From Butyricicoccus porcorum (GTDB lineage Bacteria > Bacillota > Clostridia > Oscillospirales > Butyricicoccaceae): DNA of 64,000 bases. The stretch is from positions 1-64,000 of the forward strand of contig NZ_NHOC01000019.1 of the NCBI RefSeq assembly GCF_002157465.1, read 5' to 3'. This document shows, piece after piece, positions 46,295 through 55,548 of the stretch. Below the pieces are notes generated by a model that was not told where the DNA came from, searched no databases, and worked only from the letters and a program-made list of their open reading frames with translations. The position numbers and the translations under genes were made by a program. Numbering within the stretch: position 1 is the stretch's first letter; every line of letters begins with the position of its first letter.

Positions 46295-48613
46295 TCAGCT
46301 GTCCCGGCGGGTCAGATACACCACCGCCGCACTCATGTCGTCCGGTGCCCCGCGCGCGGAACCCTCGAGCACGATGCGCGCCGCAAGCTCACGCGCACTC
46401 AGGTGCATGCTGCCAGCAAGCAGCTCCTCCACCCAGCCGGCATTGGAACCGTCTGCATCGACAATGCCGTCGCTGAGCAGCAGCAGCGCGTCGCCGTCTC
46501 CCATGCGGAACTGTGTGACATCCATCTCGCCGGATTCCTCCAGCCCGGCAGGTAATGTCGAGGACAGAATTCGCCGCACGCGCACCGTGCCGTCGCCATC
46601 CACCGCGCGCACAAAGCTCGGTGCCGCGCCGCACTTGACCGAATCCGCTGCGCCGGTGAACAGATCGATGGTGCTGACATCCAGCGTCACGAACTGCCTG
46701 CCCTGTGTGCGCAGCTTGAGCGCAGGCCCGATGGTACGCACGCTGTCCGCTGCGGAAATGCCTGCGCGCAGGAATTGCTCTGCCATGCGAACCGTGCTCT
46801 CTGCATCCTCACGCGCCTGTTCCCCCGAACCCATGCCGTCGGACAACAGCACACACGCGATGCCCTCCTCTGTCGTAAAATAGCGGATGCAGTCGCCGGA
46901 CACCTTCTGCCCCTCGCGCGTGCGCGTCCCGACGCCGACTGTAATGCAATACGGTTCGCGCTCGCGGAACAGCAGGCTCAGTCCGCCCGGCCCGTGTACG
47001 CTCTCCGGCCCGACCAACCGGACATTCATCAGCGCACTCAGCCCGGACAGAAACCCCTCCCGGTTGCGTATGATGCGCGTCACACATTCGCCGGACAGCT
47101 CAAAATGCAACCGTCCACGCCGGTCTTTCCACGCTGCCGCTGTGCGTACACGGCCAAATGCCTCCGCATAGGTGCGCAGCTCGCGCTCCCGTGACGGCAG
47201 CGCCTCCGGCCCCGCGCCCATGCTCTCTCCCACCTGCTTCAGAATCCCGGTCACACCCGCATACTGCTGGGCGATCAGCCTGCGCCCGGCTTCATTCCGG
47301 CGCTGCGCCTGCCGCCGCTGATAGAGCGCGTCCATCCCCTCATTGACCGCCACGACAAAATCGGAAAACCGCAGGCACTGTGCGGCAAAATGCCCCGGGA
47401 AATCGCTCGCCACGACATGCCCGCTGCGAAGAAGCGGCCCGGAAATGGAATCCAATGTACGCAGTGTCGCCAGCTTGTCCCGTTCCCAGCACGACTGCCG
47501 CGCGCTGCACCGGCGGCATACACGGTCTGCTGCACGATCAAATACCGCGCCGAGATCATTTTCCTCCTTGTGGCGGCTCCCGCCTGCCAACGCCTGGTAC
47601 ATCTCGGAAAAGGCATCGGATACCACCGATGCATAATGGTTGGCAATGCGGCATACGCGTGCTGCATAATCGGTCGGTTCCGGATTGGGCGGCAGCAGCC
47701 TGTCCTGCACGGTGCGCCAGGTCCGGTCAGGCACAAGCACAAAGCAGACCGATGCGACAAAGCATTCATACAGGCCGGACAGATAGGCCTCCTGCCCGCC
47801 AAACAGATTGACTGCCGCATGGGTCAGCACAAACACAATCGCATACACCACACGCCCGGAGCGCTGAAAAAAGCCCGCAATCATGCCGGCAATCGCATAA
47901 ATTCCCGCGTAATACAGCCCTGCGCCGCCAGCCGCGTCCATCGCAATGCCGATGCCGACGCCGCACGCCGCACCATACGAAAAGCCGCCCATATAGCCGA
48001 CCGCCATGACGGACAGCAGCGCCGCGATGCGTGCCGGACAGATCAGGTCGACCACCTGAAACGGATAGGCCGCCATGAGCACCGTTGCCGCAAGGACCAG
48101 CATACCGCCGAATCGGATAACCTGCGGCCGCCCGCGCACGGTGTCCAGTGCCGCCTCGTAAAAATACGCCGCTCCTGCCGCCAGTGCAATGCGGCAGGCA
48201 AACAGAACAACCGCCTGCCAGTCCCACGCCTCACCGATGAGGAAGATACAGCCGGTCACACCCACCGCGCCCGCCGCACACGCCGGGAAAAACCATCGGC
48301 TCGCCGCCACGCCGACGCCGGAAAACACCGTCGCCGCTGTCAGCACAATGAGCGCTGCACCCGCATACTGCACGCCCTCCGCGCCAGGATGTGACAGCAG
48401 ATATCCTGCAAATGTACCGAGCACGGCAGCAAAGCCGTTCCCCGTGCGGCAGGCCGCCGCTGCAAATGCCACACCAAAGGGCGAGCCGACGCCTGCCGCC
48501 TCCGCACACGACAGTACACCTGCCGCCGCAAAATATAGAAAGGGCAGTCCGGCTCGGCGCGCACGCGCACCTCCCGCCGTTTTCTGCCGCTGTATGTTCC
48601 GCTTTTCCAACAT
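46295..48613 (-). CDS. spoIIE: Stage II sporulation protein E (membrane serine phosphatase)
   Basis: 772 aa from the ATG at 48613, which has AGGAGG at 11 nt; a further ATG at 48637 would sit on the transcription start. About ten membrane helices fill residues 20-310, a central region has a CRRCSARQSC cluster, and the C-terminal about 210 residues are a PP2C phosphatase (LLSDGMGSGEQ, LLLLSDGIVDAD, APDDMSAAVVYL). SpoIIE dephosphorylates SpoIIAA to release sigma F in the forespore. Its presence shows that the organism belongs to a sporulating lineage. A Spo0A-box-like site lies in the promoter. Confidence 0.94.
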   Translation of the reverse strand: MLEKRNIQRQKTAGGARARRAGLPFLYFAAAGVLSCAEAAGVGSPFGVAFAAAACRTGNGFAAVLGTFAGYLLSHPGAEGVQYAGAALIVLTAATVFSGVGVAASRWFFPACAAGAVGVTGCIFLIGEAWDWQAVVLFACRIALAAGAAYFYEAALDTVRGRPQVIRFGGMLVLAATVLMAAYPFQVVDLICPARIAALLSVMAVGYMGGFSYGAACGVGIGIAMDAAGGAGLYYAGIYAIAGMIAGFFQRSGRVVYAIVFVLTHAAVNLFGGQEAYLSGLYECFVASVCFVLVPDRTWRTVQDRLLPPNPEPTDYAARVCRIANHYASVVSDAFSEMYQALAGGSRHKEENDLGAVFDRAADRVCRRCSARQSCWERDKLATLRTLDSISGPLLRSGHVVASDFPGHFAAQCLRFSDFVVAVNEGMDALYQRRQAQRRNEAGRRLIAQQYAGVTGILKQVGESMGAGPEALPSRERELRTYAEAFGRVRTAAAWKDRRGRLHFELSGECVTRIIRNREGFLSGLSALMNVRLVGPESVHGPGGLSLLFREREPYCITVGVGTRTREGQKVSGDCIRYFTTEEGIACVLLSDGMGSGEQAREDAESTVRMAEQFLRAGISAADSVRTIGPALKLRTQGRQFVTLDVSTIDLFTGAADSVKCGAAPSFVRAVDGDGTVRVRRILSSTLPAGLEESGEMDVTQFRMGDGDALLLLSDGIVDADGSNAGWVEELLAGSMHLSARELAARIVLEGSARGAPDDMSAAVVYLTRRDS

Positions 48614-48643
48614 ATATCTCTGCGCCTCCTGTTCCATACCTAT

Positions 48644-48677
48644 AGTATAGAGAACCGCAGATAAAAAATTTGCCGAA
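48644..48677 (-). promoter_or_regulatory. spoIIE promoter with a Spo0A-box-like site
   Basis: A -10 of TATACT (48644-48649) has no good -35. Instead TTCGGCAAA (minus strand, 48669-48677) lies about 19 nt upstream and differs at one base from the Spo0A box TTCGACAAA, as expected for a Spo0A-activated promoter. Confidence 0.6.
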
Positions 48678-48710
48678 ACCGTAAGGGCAGAAAAGGGGAT
48701 TTCCTGACGT

Positions 48711-48756
48711 AAAAAAGAATTCCGCCAAAACGCCTGCTGTGCGTTTTGACGGAATC
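48711..48756 (-). terminator. Terminator of rarA
   Basis: Stem GATTCCGTCAAAACGC pairs with GCGTTTTGGCGGAATTC (one or two mismatches), loop ACAGCAG, then TTTTTT on the minus strand. It also lies directly upstream of the spoIIE promoter. Confidence 0.87.
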
Positions 48757-48767
48757 CCATCCCCCTG

Positions 48768-50090
48768 TTATTTCCTGCCGTGTTCGTCTTTCCACGCCTT
48801 GATCTGCTGCAGCCGTGCCTTGTATTTCGCCTCCACGCCCTGCTCCGTCGGGCGGTAATATTCCCGGCCCAACAGCGAATCCGGCAGGCACTGCATATCG
48901 GTCAGCCTGTCCGCGGCATTGTGGGCATACTGATAGCCCTTGCCATATTCCAGTTCTTTCATCAGCTTCGTGGGCGCATTGCGAATGACCAGCGGTACCG
49001 GCTCCGCCAGTTGGGTCAGCGCATCCCTTTTGGCCGTTTCATACGCCAGATACAGCGCATTGGACTTGGGCGCCATGGACATGTATACCACGGCCTGTGT
49101 CAGATTGACCGAGCACTCCGGCATGCCGATAAAATGGCACGCCTGATATGCCGCCACCGCAATTTCCAGTGCGCGCGGATCCGCCATGCCGATGTCTTCG
49201 CTGGCAAACCGAATCACACGCCGCGCGACATACAGCGGATCTTCGCCCGCCTCCAGCATGCGTGCCAGCCAGTACACCGCCGCGTCCGGGTCGGAATTGC
49301 GCATGGACTTGTGCAGAGCAGAAATCAAATTGTAATGCTCCTCGCCCTTTTTGTCATACAACAGCGACTTTTTGGACAGGCACTGCGCCAACGTGTCCTC
49401 TGTCACCGTGACTGTATCGCCGTCCGTATCGCCGTTGAGCACGACCATCTCCAGCGTGGACAGCGCGCTGCGCGCATCTCCATTCGCAAAATTTGCAATC
49501 AGCTCCAGCATATCGGTGGAAATGGCAATCTTCTGCCCGCCGAAACCGCGCGGGTCGCGCAGCGCACGCGACAGCAGTGACATCAGGTCTTCTGCCGTCA
49601 ATGCCTGCAAGACAAATACCTTGCAGCGGGACAACAGTGCACCGTTGACCTCAAACGATGGATTTTCCGTCGTCGCACCGATGAGCACAATGCTGCCCTT
49701 CTCCACAAACGGCAGAAAGGCATCCTGCTGCGCCTTATTGAAGCGGTGAATCTCGTCCACAAAAACAATCGTGCGGTCACCAAAACGGCGGTTGTCCTCC
49801 GCACGCTGCATAACCTGCCGAATCTCTTTGATTCCGCTGGTCACGGCGGAAAAGTCAATGAATGCGGCGCGCGTGCGCTGTGCGATAATGCGCGCGAGCG
49901 TCGTTTTGCCCACACCCGGCGGTCCCCAGAAAATCATAGAGGAAATGCGGTCGCTTTCAATCAGGCGGCGCAGCACCTTGCCTTCGCCGAGCAAATGTGT
50001 CTGCCCAACAAATTCCTCCAGCGTGCGCGGGCGCAGACGCGCCGCCAGCGGCTGCAAATCGTCCCCGCCGAATAACGTCTGCTGCTCCAT
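48768..50090 (-). CDS. rarA: Replication-associated recombination protein A (RarA/MgsA)
   Basis: 440 aa from the ATG at 50090 with GGAGGAG upstream; the open frame further upstream crosses tRNA genes and is spurious. AAA+ ATPase related to clamp loaders: Walker A GPPGVGKT (56-63), Walker B TIVFVDEIHRF (about 105-115), sensor 1 IGATTENPSF and an arginine finger in LLSRC. C-terminal domain drives tetramerisation. Acts at stalled replication forks. Confidence 0.95.
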   Translation of the reverse strand: MEQQTLFGGDDLQPLAARLRPRTLEEFVGQTHLLGEGKVLRRLIESDRISSMIFWGPPGVGKTTLARIIAQRTRAAFIDFSAVTSGIKEIRQVMQRAEDNRRFGDRTIVFVDEIHRFNKAQQDAFLPFVEKGSIVLIGATTENPSFEVNGALLSRCKVFVLQALTAEDLMSLLSRALRDPRGFGGQKIAISTDMLELIANFANGDARSALSTLEMVVLNGDTDGDTVTVTEDTLAQCLSKKSLLYDKKGEEHYNLISALHKSMRNSDPDAAVYWLARMLEAGEDPLYVARRVIRFASEDIGMADPRALEIAVAAYQACHFIGMPECSVNLTQAVVYMSMAPKSNALYLAYETAKRDALTQLAEPVPLVIRNAPTKLMKELEYGKGYQYAHNAADRLTDMQCLPDSLLGREYYRPTEQGVEAKYKARLQQIKAWKDEHGRK

Positions 50091-50147
50091 GGCACTCTCC
50101 TCCGTTCTCTGAAATCCCGGCTGTGGAAAAACAGCTGCATGAAAAAC

Positions 50148-50172
50148 AAAAAAGCTGTGGAAAACCCACAGC
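50148..50172 (-). terminator. Terminator of the tRNA cluster
   Basis: Stem GCTGTGG/CCACAGC with flanking A and T runs, followed by six U on the minus strand, about 8 nt past the CCA end of tRNA-Val. Confidence 0.88.
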
Positions 50173-50179
50173 TTTTTTC

Positions 50180-50256
50180 TGGTGGAAGTTACAGGGCTCG
50201 AACCTGTGACCCTCTGCTTGTAAGGCAGATGCTCTCCCAGCTGAGCTAAACTTCCA
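50180..50256 (-). tRNA. tRNA-Val (UAC)
   Basis: 77 nt including an encoded CCA. Acceptor stem TGGAAGT/ACTTCCA, anticodon loop CTTACAA in stem TCTGC/GCAGA giving anticodon UAC, and the T-arm GGTTCGAGCCC. Third in the cluster Met-Glu-Val. Confidence 0.95.
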
Positions 50257-50257
50257 T

Positions 50258-50332
50258 TGGTGACCCGTACGAGAATCGAACTCGTGTTACCGCCGTGAAA
50301 GGGCGGTGTCTTAACCGCTTGACCAACGGGCC
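50258..50332 (-). tRNA. tRNA-Glu (UUC)
   Basis: 75 nt including CCA. Acceptor GGCCCGT/ACGGGTC, anticodon stem CCGCC/GGCGG with loop CTTTCAC giving UUC. Sequence pattern GGTCAAGCGGTTAAGACACC is typical of bacterial tRNA-Glu. Confidence 0.95.
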
Positions 50333-50336
50333 AAAA

Positions 50337-50413
50337 TGGTAGCGGTAATTGGACTTGAACCAATGACCTTCCGGGTATGAACCGGACGCTCTAGCCAACT
50401 AAGCTATACCGCC
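50337..50413 (-). tRNA. tRNA-Met (CAU), elongator type
   Basis: 77 nt including CCA. Anticodon stem TCCGG/CCGGA with loop TTCATAC giving CAU. It lacks the three consecutive G-C pairs of the initiator anticodon stem. The acceptor GGCGGTA/TACCGCT matches Gram-positive elongator tRNA-Met; a tRNA-Ile2 with lysidine is less likely. Confidence 0.88.
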
Positions 50414-50474
50414 ATATCATCGCCGCCCTCTCACGAGGCTTCCGTTTTTCGTCCCTCGTCAGATGACGATGATT

Positions 50475-50503
50475 ATTATATCTTCTAAAGCGCCAAATGT
50501 CAA
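50475..50503 (-). promoter_or_regulatory. Consensus promoter of the tRNA cluster
   Basis: Minus strand: TTGACA, 17-bp spacer, TATAAT, both hexamers perfect, with A/T runs upstream (GTTTTTTGAAAAAAG) like an UP element. This is the pattern of stable RNA promoters. Confidence 0.93.
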
Positions 50504-50563
50504 CACTTTTTTCAAAAAACTTTTTTGTTTTTTTCCGTATCATCTTTTTGCACGAATTGCGGC

Positions 50564-51631
50564 TCAAAACCCCATCTTCCGTGCCGGAAACGGCGGAACC
50601 ACATACGCGTCGATCAGACCTTCAATGCGGCGGCGGCCGTCGACTTCGTCCCAGAGCGCTTCATAGCCGCGACGATACAGCTCCCCGCGCGTCATCGTGA
50701 TGACATTCCCGTCCTCATCCTCGCTCGTGACCGATTTGGCCAGCGTCGTGCCCAGCTTCTCATTCAGCGCATCCAGCTCCTCCTGTTCCGCAGGGCTGTC
50801 GGTATCCGCCGCGCGCAGCGCAGGGTCTGCCAGCATGAGATCCTGCATGCGCTGAATGTATGCAAAATCCTCCGGATAGCGGCTGTCAAGGAATTGCTCA
50901 TACAGCGCTTCATCCCAGCTGCGTTCCGCACGCATTTCGTCTGCTGTCAACATAAAATACTCCCGGCCGACGCGCTGCCCCTGGTCGGGCACCGGGTCAT
51001 CATAGGTACAGTCGATAAAATAGGTCTCCCCGTACAGGCGGACAGCGTTCCAGGCATGTGTCATGTCGTCATCTTCGACATAATATACATCGATACCTGC
51101 ACCGTCGCACATCGCCTGAAACGCGCGCGCATAGCCCGCGCACACGGCACGCCCATCCTCCGCCACACCCGCTGCCATCTGCACGCGGTCGCTGTCATCT
51201 TCCGCATAGACGCAGCTGCGAATGAGCGCATCGTGAATCGCTTTGAGCTTGCCTGTAATGCTCTTTTCTCCGGCGGCAGCCTCCGCACCTGCGGCGCGCG
51301 CGGCTGCCAGCCCCGCATCCTGTTCGTCCTTTTTCTCGATTTCATAGGTCAGCGACAGGCTGCCGTTTTCATACGCCGCTGTGGACAGCGTGGACAGATA
51401 CGGATTCTGCGCCTGAAGCAAATGGTACACCTGTTTTTCCTGGATGTCCTGGCTATGGAACAGCAGCGTATCGCGCCCGTCGGCATAGGCCGCCGCCAGC
51501 TCGTCCGCTGCTTCCACGCTTGTCTTCGCCAGGGAAACATCCTCCTGTTCCGGCGCCTTGAGCTTCCACATACCCAAAAAGGCCGCGACAATCAGGACAA
51601 CCAGTATAATCTTTTTGTCTATCGCCTTCAT
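50564..51631 (-). CDS. Membrane-anchored transglutaminase-like protein
   Basis: 355 aa. One N-terminal membrane helix (about 6-22) anchors an extracytoplasmic domain. The transglutaminase/protease-like triad is visible: Cys164 (AVCAGYARAFQ), His192 (MTHAWNAVRL) and Asp207 (YFIDCTYDDP). Proteins like this are thought to act on the cell surface as proteases or cross-linkers; the substrate is unknown. Neighbours (prmA downstream-to-upstream order, tRNA cluster) give no clear pathway. Confidence 0.8.
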   Translation of the reverse strand: MKAIDKKIILVVLIVAAFLGMWKLKAPEQEDVSLAKTSVEAADELAAAYADGRDTLLFHSQDIQEKQVYHLLQAQNPYLSTLSTAAYENGSLSLTYEIEKKDEQDAGLAAARAAGAEAAAGEKSITGKLKAIHDALIRSCVYAEDDSDRVQMAAGVAEDGRAVCAGYARAFQAMCDGAGIDVYYVEDDDMTHAWNAVRLYGETYFIDCTYDDPVPDQGQRVGREYFMLTADEMRAERSWDEALYEQFLDSRYPEDFAYIQRMQDLMLADPALRAADTDSPAEQEELDALNEKLGTTLAKSVTSEDEDGNVITMTRGELYRRGYEALWDEVDGRRRIEGLIDAYVVPPFPARKMGF

Positions 51632-51658
51632 TGCCGCCCCTTTCTTCTGTTGACCCGC

Positions 51659-52624
51659 TTACGCCTGATGCAGCGTCATCGCCACCCAGTCGCCCGACTG
51701 GTCGCGACGGTCGAGCACAAAGCCCGCATCCAGCAGCGATTGCTGTACCTCGTCAGCGCGCGGCGCGATAATGCCGGATACAATCAGCGTGCCTTCCGGC
51801 TTCAGCTTGTCCTTTAAAATATACTGCATGCCCATGATGACGTCCGCGACGATGTTCGCCACAATGATGTCATAGCTGCCGCCGATTTCCTCGGACAGCG
51901 CCGCGTCACCGATGACATCGCCGACATGGGTGCGCAGCGAAAATTCGTTTTTCTCCGCATTTTCCGCCGCGATTTTGACCGCATTGGGGTCGATATCCAC
52001 TGCCGCGATGTCCGACGCGCCCAGCATATGTGCCGCGACAGACAAAATACCGCTGCCGCAGCCCATGTCGAGCAGGCGGTCGCCCGGACGCACCAGCCGC
52101 TCCAGCTCACAGATGCACAGCTGGGTGGTGTTGTGCGTGCCCGTGCCAAAGCTGGACGACGGGTCGATTTCCAGAATGCGGCGGCCCTCCTCCGGTTCAC
52201 AGGTCTCCCATGACGGCTTGATGAGGAACGTCTGACCGACGCGGAACGGCTTAAAATACTGCTTCCAGTTGTTTTCCCAGTCCTCCTGCCGAATGGATGC
52301 CAGCTCGGTCACGCAACGGCCAAAGGCATGTGCCTCATCGCGTGCGCGCAGCCCTGCCAAACCCGCATTGACCTGCGCGAGCAGCTCCGCTCCCGCCGGG
52401 CTGTCCTCGACATAGATTTTCACGTTGGTCTCCGTGTCCTTCTTCTCCTTCGCCAAACTCTCGTCCACATAATCCCAGTATATCTCCGTGTCCTGTAAAA
52501 AATCCGCAAAATCCTGCGCATCCTCAATGACAAAGCCATCAATGCCGAGATCCATCAGCATACCGGTTACGGCATCGATGCCTGTGGTCGATGTCCAGAT
52601 GGTCACTTCTGTCCAGTTGTTCAC
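51659..52624 (-). CDS. prmA: Ribosomal protein L11 methyltransferase
   Basis: 321 aa from a GTG at 52624 with GGAGG at 6 nt; no suitable ATG lies near. SAM-binding motif LDMGCGSGILSVAAHMLGAS (about residues 183-202) and the NIVADV catalytic motif follow an N-terminal L11-binding region. The DPSSSFGTGTHNTT stretch is also typical of PrmA. Confidence 0.94.
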   Translation of the reverse strand: MNNWTEVTIWTSTTGIDAVTGMLMDLGIDGFVIEDAQDFADFLQDTEIYWDYVDESLAKEKKDTETNVKIYVEDSPAGAELLAQVNAGLAGLRARDEAHAFGRCVTELASIRQEDWENNWKQYFKPFRVGQTFLIKPSWETCEPEEGRRILEIDPSSSFGTGTHNTTQLCICELERLVRPGDRLLDMGCGSGILSVAAHMLGASDIAAVDIDPNAVKIAAENAEKNEFSLRTHVGDVIGDAALSEEIGGSYDIIVANIVADVIMGMQYILKDKLKPEGTLIVSGIIAPRADEVQQSLLDAGFVLDRRDQSGDWVAMTLHQA

Positions 52625-52700
52625 AAACGTCCTCCTTTGCAAAAAAGAGCGCAGACAGGAGACAAGCCCTCCCCCGCCTGCGCTTTTCCTTCTATCGCGA

Positions 52701-53735
52701 TTACAACGCCACCATGCCATAATGGCGGCGGAAATAATCAATTGTATCTTCGTCCAGCTCCCATGTCCCGTCATATAGTGCTATGCCGTCAAACACGCAC
52801 AGTGCCTCCTCCAGCAGGTCGGGATTTTCCGCCGCAAGACAGACCGGGCGGTTAATCATATACTGCCCTTCCGCAAGAAGGTGCACATCCTCCGGCGTGT
52901 TGATCTCCAGCTTGAGTGCGCCCGACCACTGGTCTTCCAGCTCGAGCAGTGTCTCGCCAAAATGATCCTCCAGATCAATCGGATCGGAAATATCAATGGT
53001 GACATCCACAAAATGCGCATGCATGCCAACCGGTGCAAGGATGTAATCGTCGTCTGCATCCGGCTCATTTTTGCTGCTGCTCGGCGGTGCCAGCTTCAGC
53101 AGGCGGCGCGCATCATCCGGTTCCGTCGTGTGGTAAAATTCCACGCTCTCCAGCTCACGCATGCCGCCCAGCTCGCCCGGCTCAACCGAAACACCGAGCG
53201 CAATGCTCGCGTGCGGCGCCAGCTCCTCAATCGTGTCGTCGAGGTCCTCCGGCTCACCGGTCAGGATAATGCCCGCAACGCCTATGCGCTGTAAAATACC
53301 CATGACCGCCATCGCAGACGAACCGTCCACTGTGCGTCCGTCCTCATCCACCGGCATTTCTACGAAAACACCCAGCCCATCCAGCTCCGTCGCCGCCAGC
53401 ACGGCGGCGCGCAGGACGTGCAGGTTTTGCCGCATGCGGATGTAGACAAAGTCTGCCTCTTCATGCATCGCGCGGCGTGCAATGTTGCGGAACCGCCCGA
53501 TCAGGCGTTCCGACGGCCATTTTGCGCCGATGTCCTCCTCTGCATTCCAGCCGTCCGCATTGACCAGCATGCCGACCAGCCGGTCTCCGACACAGCTCTT
53601 TGCCGTTTCAATGCTCATCGCGTCCGGCACGACGACCGCAGATGCCCGGCAGCTTTTCCAGTCCACCGACATCATCTGCTGCGGCCGTTCCATTGTCAAA
53701 ATAACTTCCCCTCTGCATAAAGGAACGGGTTCCAT
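52701..53735 (-). CDS. Homocysteine S-methyltransferase-like protein lacking zinc ligands
   Basis: 344 aa from the ATG at 53735 with GGAG at 3-4 nt. Most of it is unfamiliar, but the stretch around residues 105-170 (VLAATELDGLGVFVEMPVDE, GRTVDGSSAMAVMGIL) resembles the barrel of the homocysteine S-methyltransferase family. The family's zinc-binding Cys in G-x-N-C and the C-terminal GGCC are missing: the equivalent site reads GIILTGEP. It is therefore probably not a methyltransferase, or is a divergent one. It lies between argS and prmA with small gaps. Assignment tentative. Confidence 0.5.
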   Translation of the reverse strand: MEPVPLCRGEVILTMERPQQMMSVDWKSCRASAVVVPDAMSIETAKSCVGDRLVGMLVNADGWNAEEDIGAKWPSERLIGRFRNIARRAMHEEADFVYIRMRQNLHVLRAAVLAATELDGLGVFVEMPVDEDGRTVDGSSAMAVMGILQRIGVAGIILTGEPEDLDDTIEELAPHASIALGVSVEPGELGGMRELESVEFYHTTEPDDARRLLKLAPPSSSKNEPDADDDYILAPVGMHAHFVDVTIDISDPIDLEDHFGETLLELEDQWSGALKLEINTPEDVHLLAEGQYMINRPVCLAAENPDLLEEALCVFDGIALYDGTWELDEDTIDYFRRHYGMVAL

Positions 53736-53769
53736 AGCTCTCCTTCCGCCTTCGACAGGCTGTTCAATC

Positions 53770-55458
53770 TTACATATGTTCGGGTGCTTCCACACCGATA
53801 ATGGTCAGTACATTATAGATGGTCTGACGCGCCGCGCAGCACAGGACAAGGCGTGCATCGCGCACGGCATCCTCCGCCTCCTTGATGCGGCACGCATTGT
53901 AGAAACGGTGGAACTGTGCACACAGTGCAACTGCATACTTGTTCAGGCGAGACGGGTCGCGCTCTGCCGCTGCCATGCTGATTTCCTCCGGCAGCAGGCT
54001 GATCTGCTTGACCAGTGCCAGCTCTTCTGCCTCGCCCAGGACGGTCAGATCGGCGCTCTCCGGCACGCGGATGCCTTCCTCCTCCATCTTGCGCAGCAGG
54101 CTGCAAATACGCGCATGCGCATACTGGCAGTAATACAGCGGGTTCTCGCTGTCCTGCTTGACCGCAAGGTCGAGATCAAATTCCATCTGCGTTTCTGCCG
54201 CGCGCGAATTGAAGAAATAACGCGCTGCATCGACCGGAATCTCGTCCAGCAGATCGGACAGTGTCAGCGACTTGCCGGTGCGCTTGGACATGCGGACAAC
54301 CTCGCCGCCCTGCATCATGCGGACCAGCTGCATGAGCACGATTTCCAGGCGGTTCGAGCCGTCCAGACCGAGCGCGTCCAGCGCGCTCTTGAGGCGCAGC
54401 ACGTGGCCATGGTGGTCGGCGCCCCAGATATTGATGACACGGTCAAAGCCGCGCACCTCGAACTTGTTGCGGTGATACGCGATATCTGCCGCAAAGTAGG
54501 TGTAGAAGCCGTTTGCGCGGCGCAGGACGTCATCCTTGTCGCAACCGAAGTCGGTCGAGCGCAGCCACAGCGCGCCCTCCTTTTCGTAGGTCGCGCCCTT
54601 TGCGGTCAGCATATCAACAGTCTCCTTGACGAAGCCGGAGTCATGCAGGCCGCTCTCACGGAACCACACATCATAGTGAATTTTATAGCGCTCCAGATCG
54701 CGCTGCATGCGCGCGATGTTGGTCGGCAGGCCGTATTCGACGATGATTTTGCGGCGCTCCTCGCCGTCCATGTCGAGCAGCTTGTCACCGTGGATCTTGA
54801 CCAGATCAGCTGCCAGCTCGCGGATGTCCGCACCCTGATACCAGCTCTCGTCAAATACAATCGCGTCCTCGCCCTTCAGCTGCTGGATATAGCGGCCCTC
54901 GACCGAGTGTGCGAACTTATCAACCTGGTTGCCCGCATCGTTGATATAAAACTCACGGGTGACATCGTGTCCCGCCCAGTCGAGCACCTCGGACAGGCAG
55001 TCGCCCAGCACGCCGCCGCGCGCGTTGCCCATATGCATCGGGCCGGTCGGATTTGCGGAGACAAATTCAACCATGATCTTTTCCGGATGCTCCGCCTTGA
55101 TGCGTCCGTAATCCGCACCCATGTCCGATACCAGCTGAACCGCATCGGCATACCATTTTTTGCCCAGACGGAAATTCAGGAAGCCGGGGCCGGCGATGGA
55201 GATTTCCTCAAAATACGTGCCGTCCAGCGCAATATGCGCCACCAGCGCCTCGGCAATCTTGCGCGGCGCCATGTGAAGCGCACGTGCGCACTGCATCGCA
55301 AACGACGAAGCATAGTCGCCGTTTTTCGTGTCCTTCGGGATTTCAACGGCAACCGCCGGTACATCGCCCTCCGGCAGCTCTCCTGCGGCAACCGCAGCGT
55401 GGTATGCGCCTAGGACTGCCTCTGCCGCCTGCTTCTTCGCCTGTTCGATTAAATTCAT
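53770..55458 (-). CDS. argS: Arginyl-tRNA synthetase
   Basis: 562 aa class I synthetase from the ATG at 55458 (MNLIEQAKKQAAEAVL). The HIGH motif is SANPTGPMHMGN (about 123-134), the KMSKS region reads VVRMSKRTGKS (about 360-370), the N-terminal Add1 domain precedes the catalytic domain, and the C-terminal DALR anticodon-binding domain ends in VEAPEHM. Full length. Confidence 0.96.
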   Translation of the reverse strand: MNLIEQAKKQAAEAVLGAYHAAVAAGELPEGDVPAVAVEIPKDTKNGDYASSFAMQCARALHMAPRKIAEALVAHIALDGTYFEEISIAGPGFLNFRLGKKWYADAVQLVSDMGADYGRIKAEHPEKIMVEFVSANPTGPMHMGNARGGVLGDCLSEVLDWAGHDVTREFYINDAGNQVDKFAHSVEGRYIQQLKGEDAIVFDESWYQGADIRELAADLVKIHGDKLLDMDGEERRKIIVEYGLPTNIARMQRDLERYKIHYDVWFRESGLHDSGFVKETVDMLTAKGATYEKEGALWLRSTDFGCDKDDVLRRANGFYTYFAADIAYHRNKFEVRGFDRVINIWGADHHGHVLRLKSALDALGLDGSNRLEIVLMQLVRMMQGGEVVRMSKRTGKSLTLSDLLDEIPVDAARYFFNSRAAETQMEFDLDLAVKQDSENPLYYCQYAHARICSLLRKMEEEGIRVPESADLTVLGEAEELALVKQISLLPEEISMAAAERDPSRLNKYAVALCAQFHRFYNACRIKEAEDAVRDARLVLCCAARQTIYNVLTIIGVEAPEHM

Positions 55459-55512
55459 GTTATCTAGCCTTTCTTTTTTCCTCATTCGTATGGCGCTGTA
55501 TAAGCGCCCGAA

Positions 55513-55532
55513 ACGGGCGGAAAAACTTCCGC
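55513..55532 (-). terminator. Hairpin between the DUF1934 gene and argS
   Basis: GGGCGGAA/TTCCGCCC stem on the minus strand followed only by GTTTCGGG, so a weak terminator or attenuator. Confidence 0.45.
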
Positions 55533-55548
55533 CCGCATGGTTCCGTAT

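Noticed and set aside
50091-50363. Open frame extending rarA upstream to 50363
   Set aside because: It runs through the terminator and tRNA-Val/Glu genes; the apparent peptide is the tRNA sequence translated. rarA starts at the ATG with RBS at 50090.
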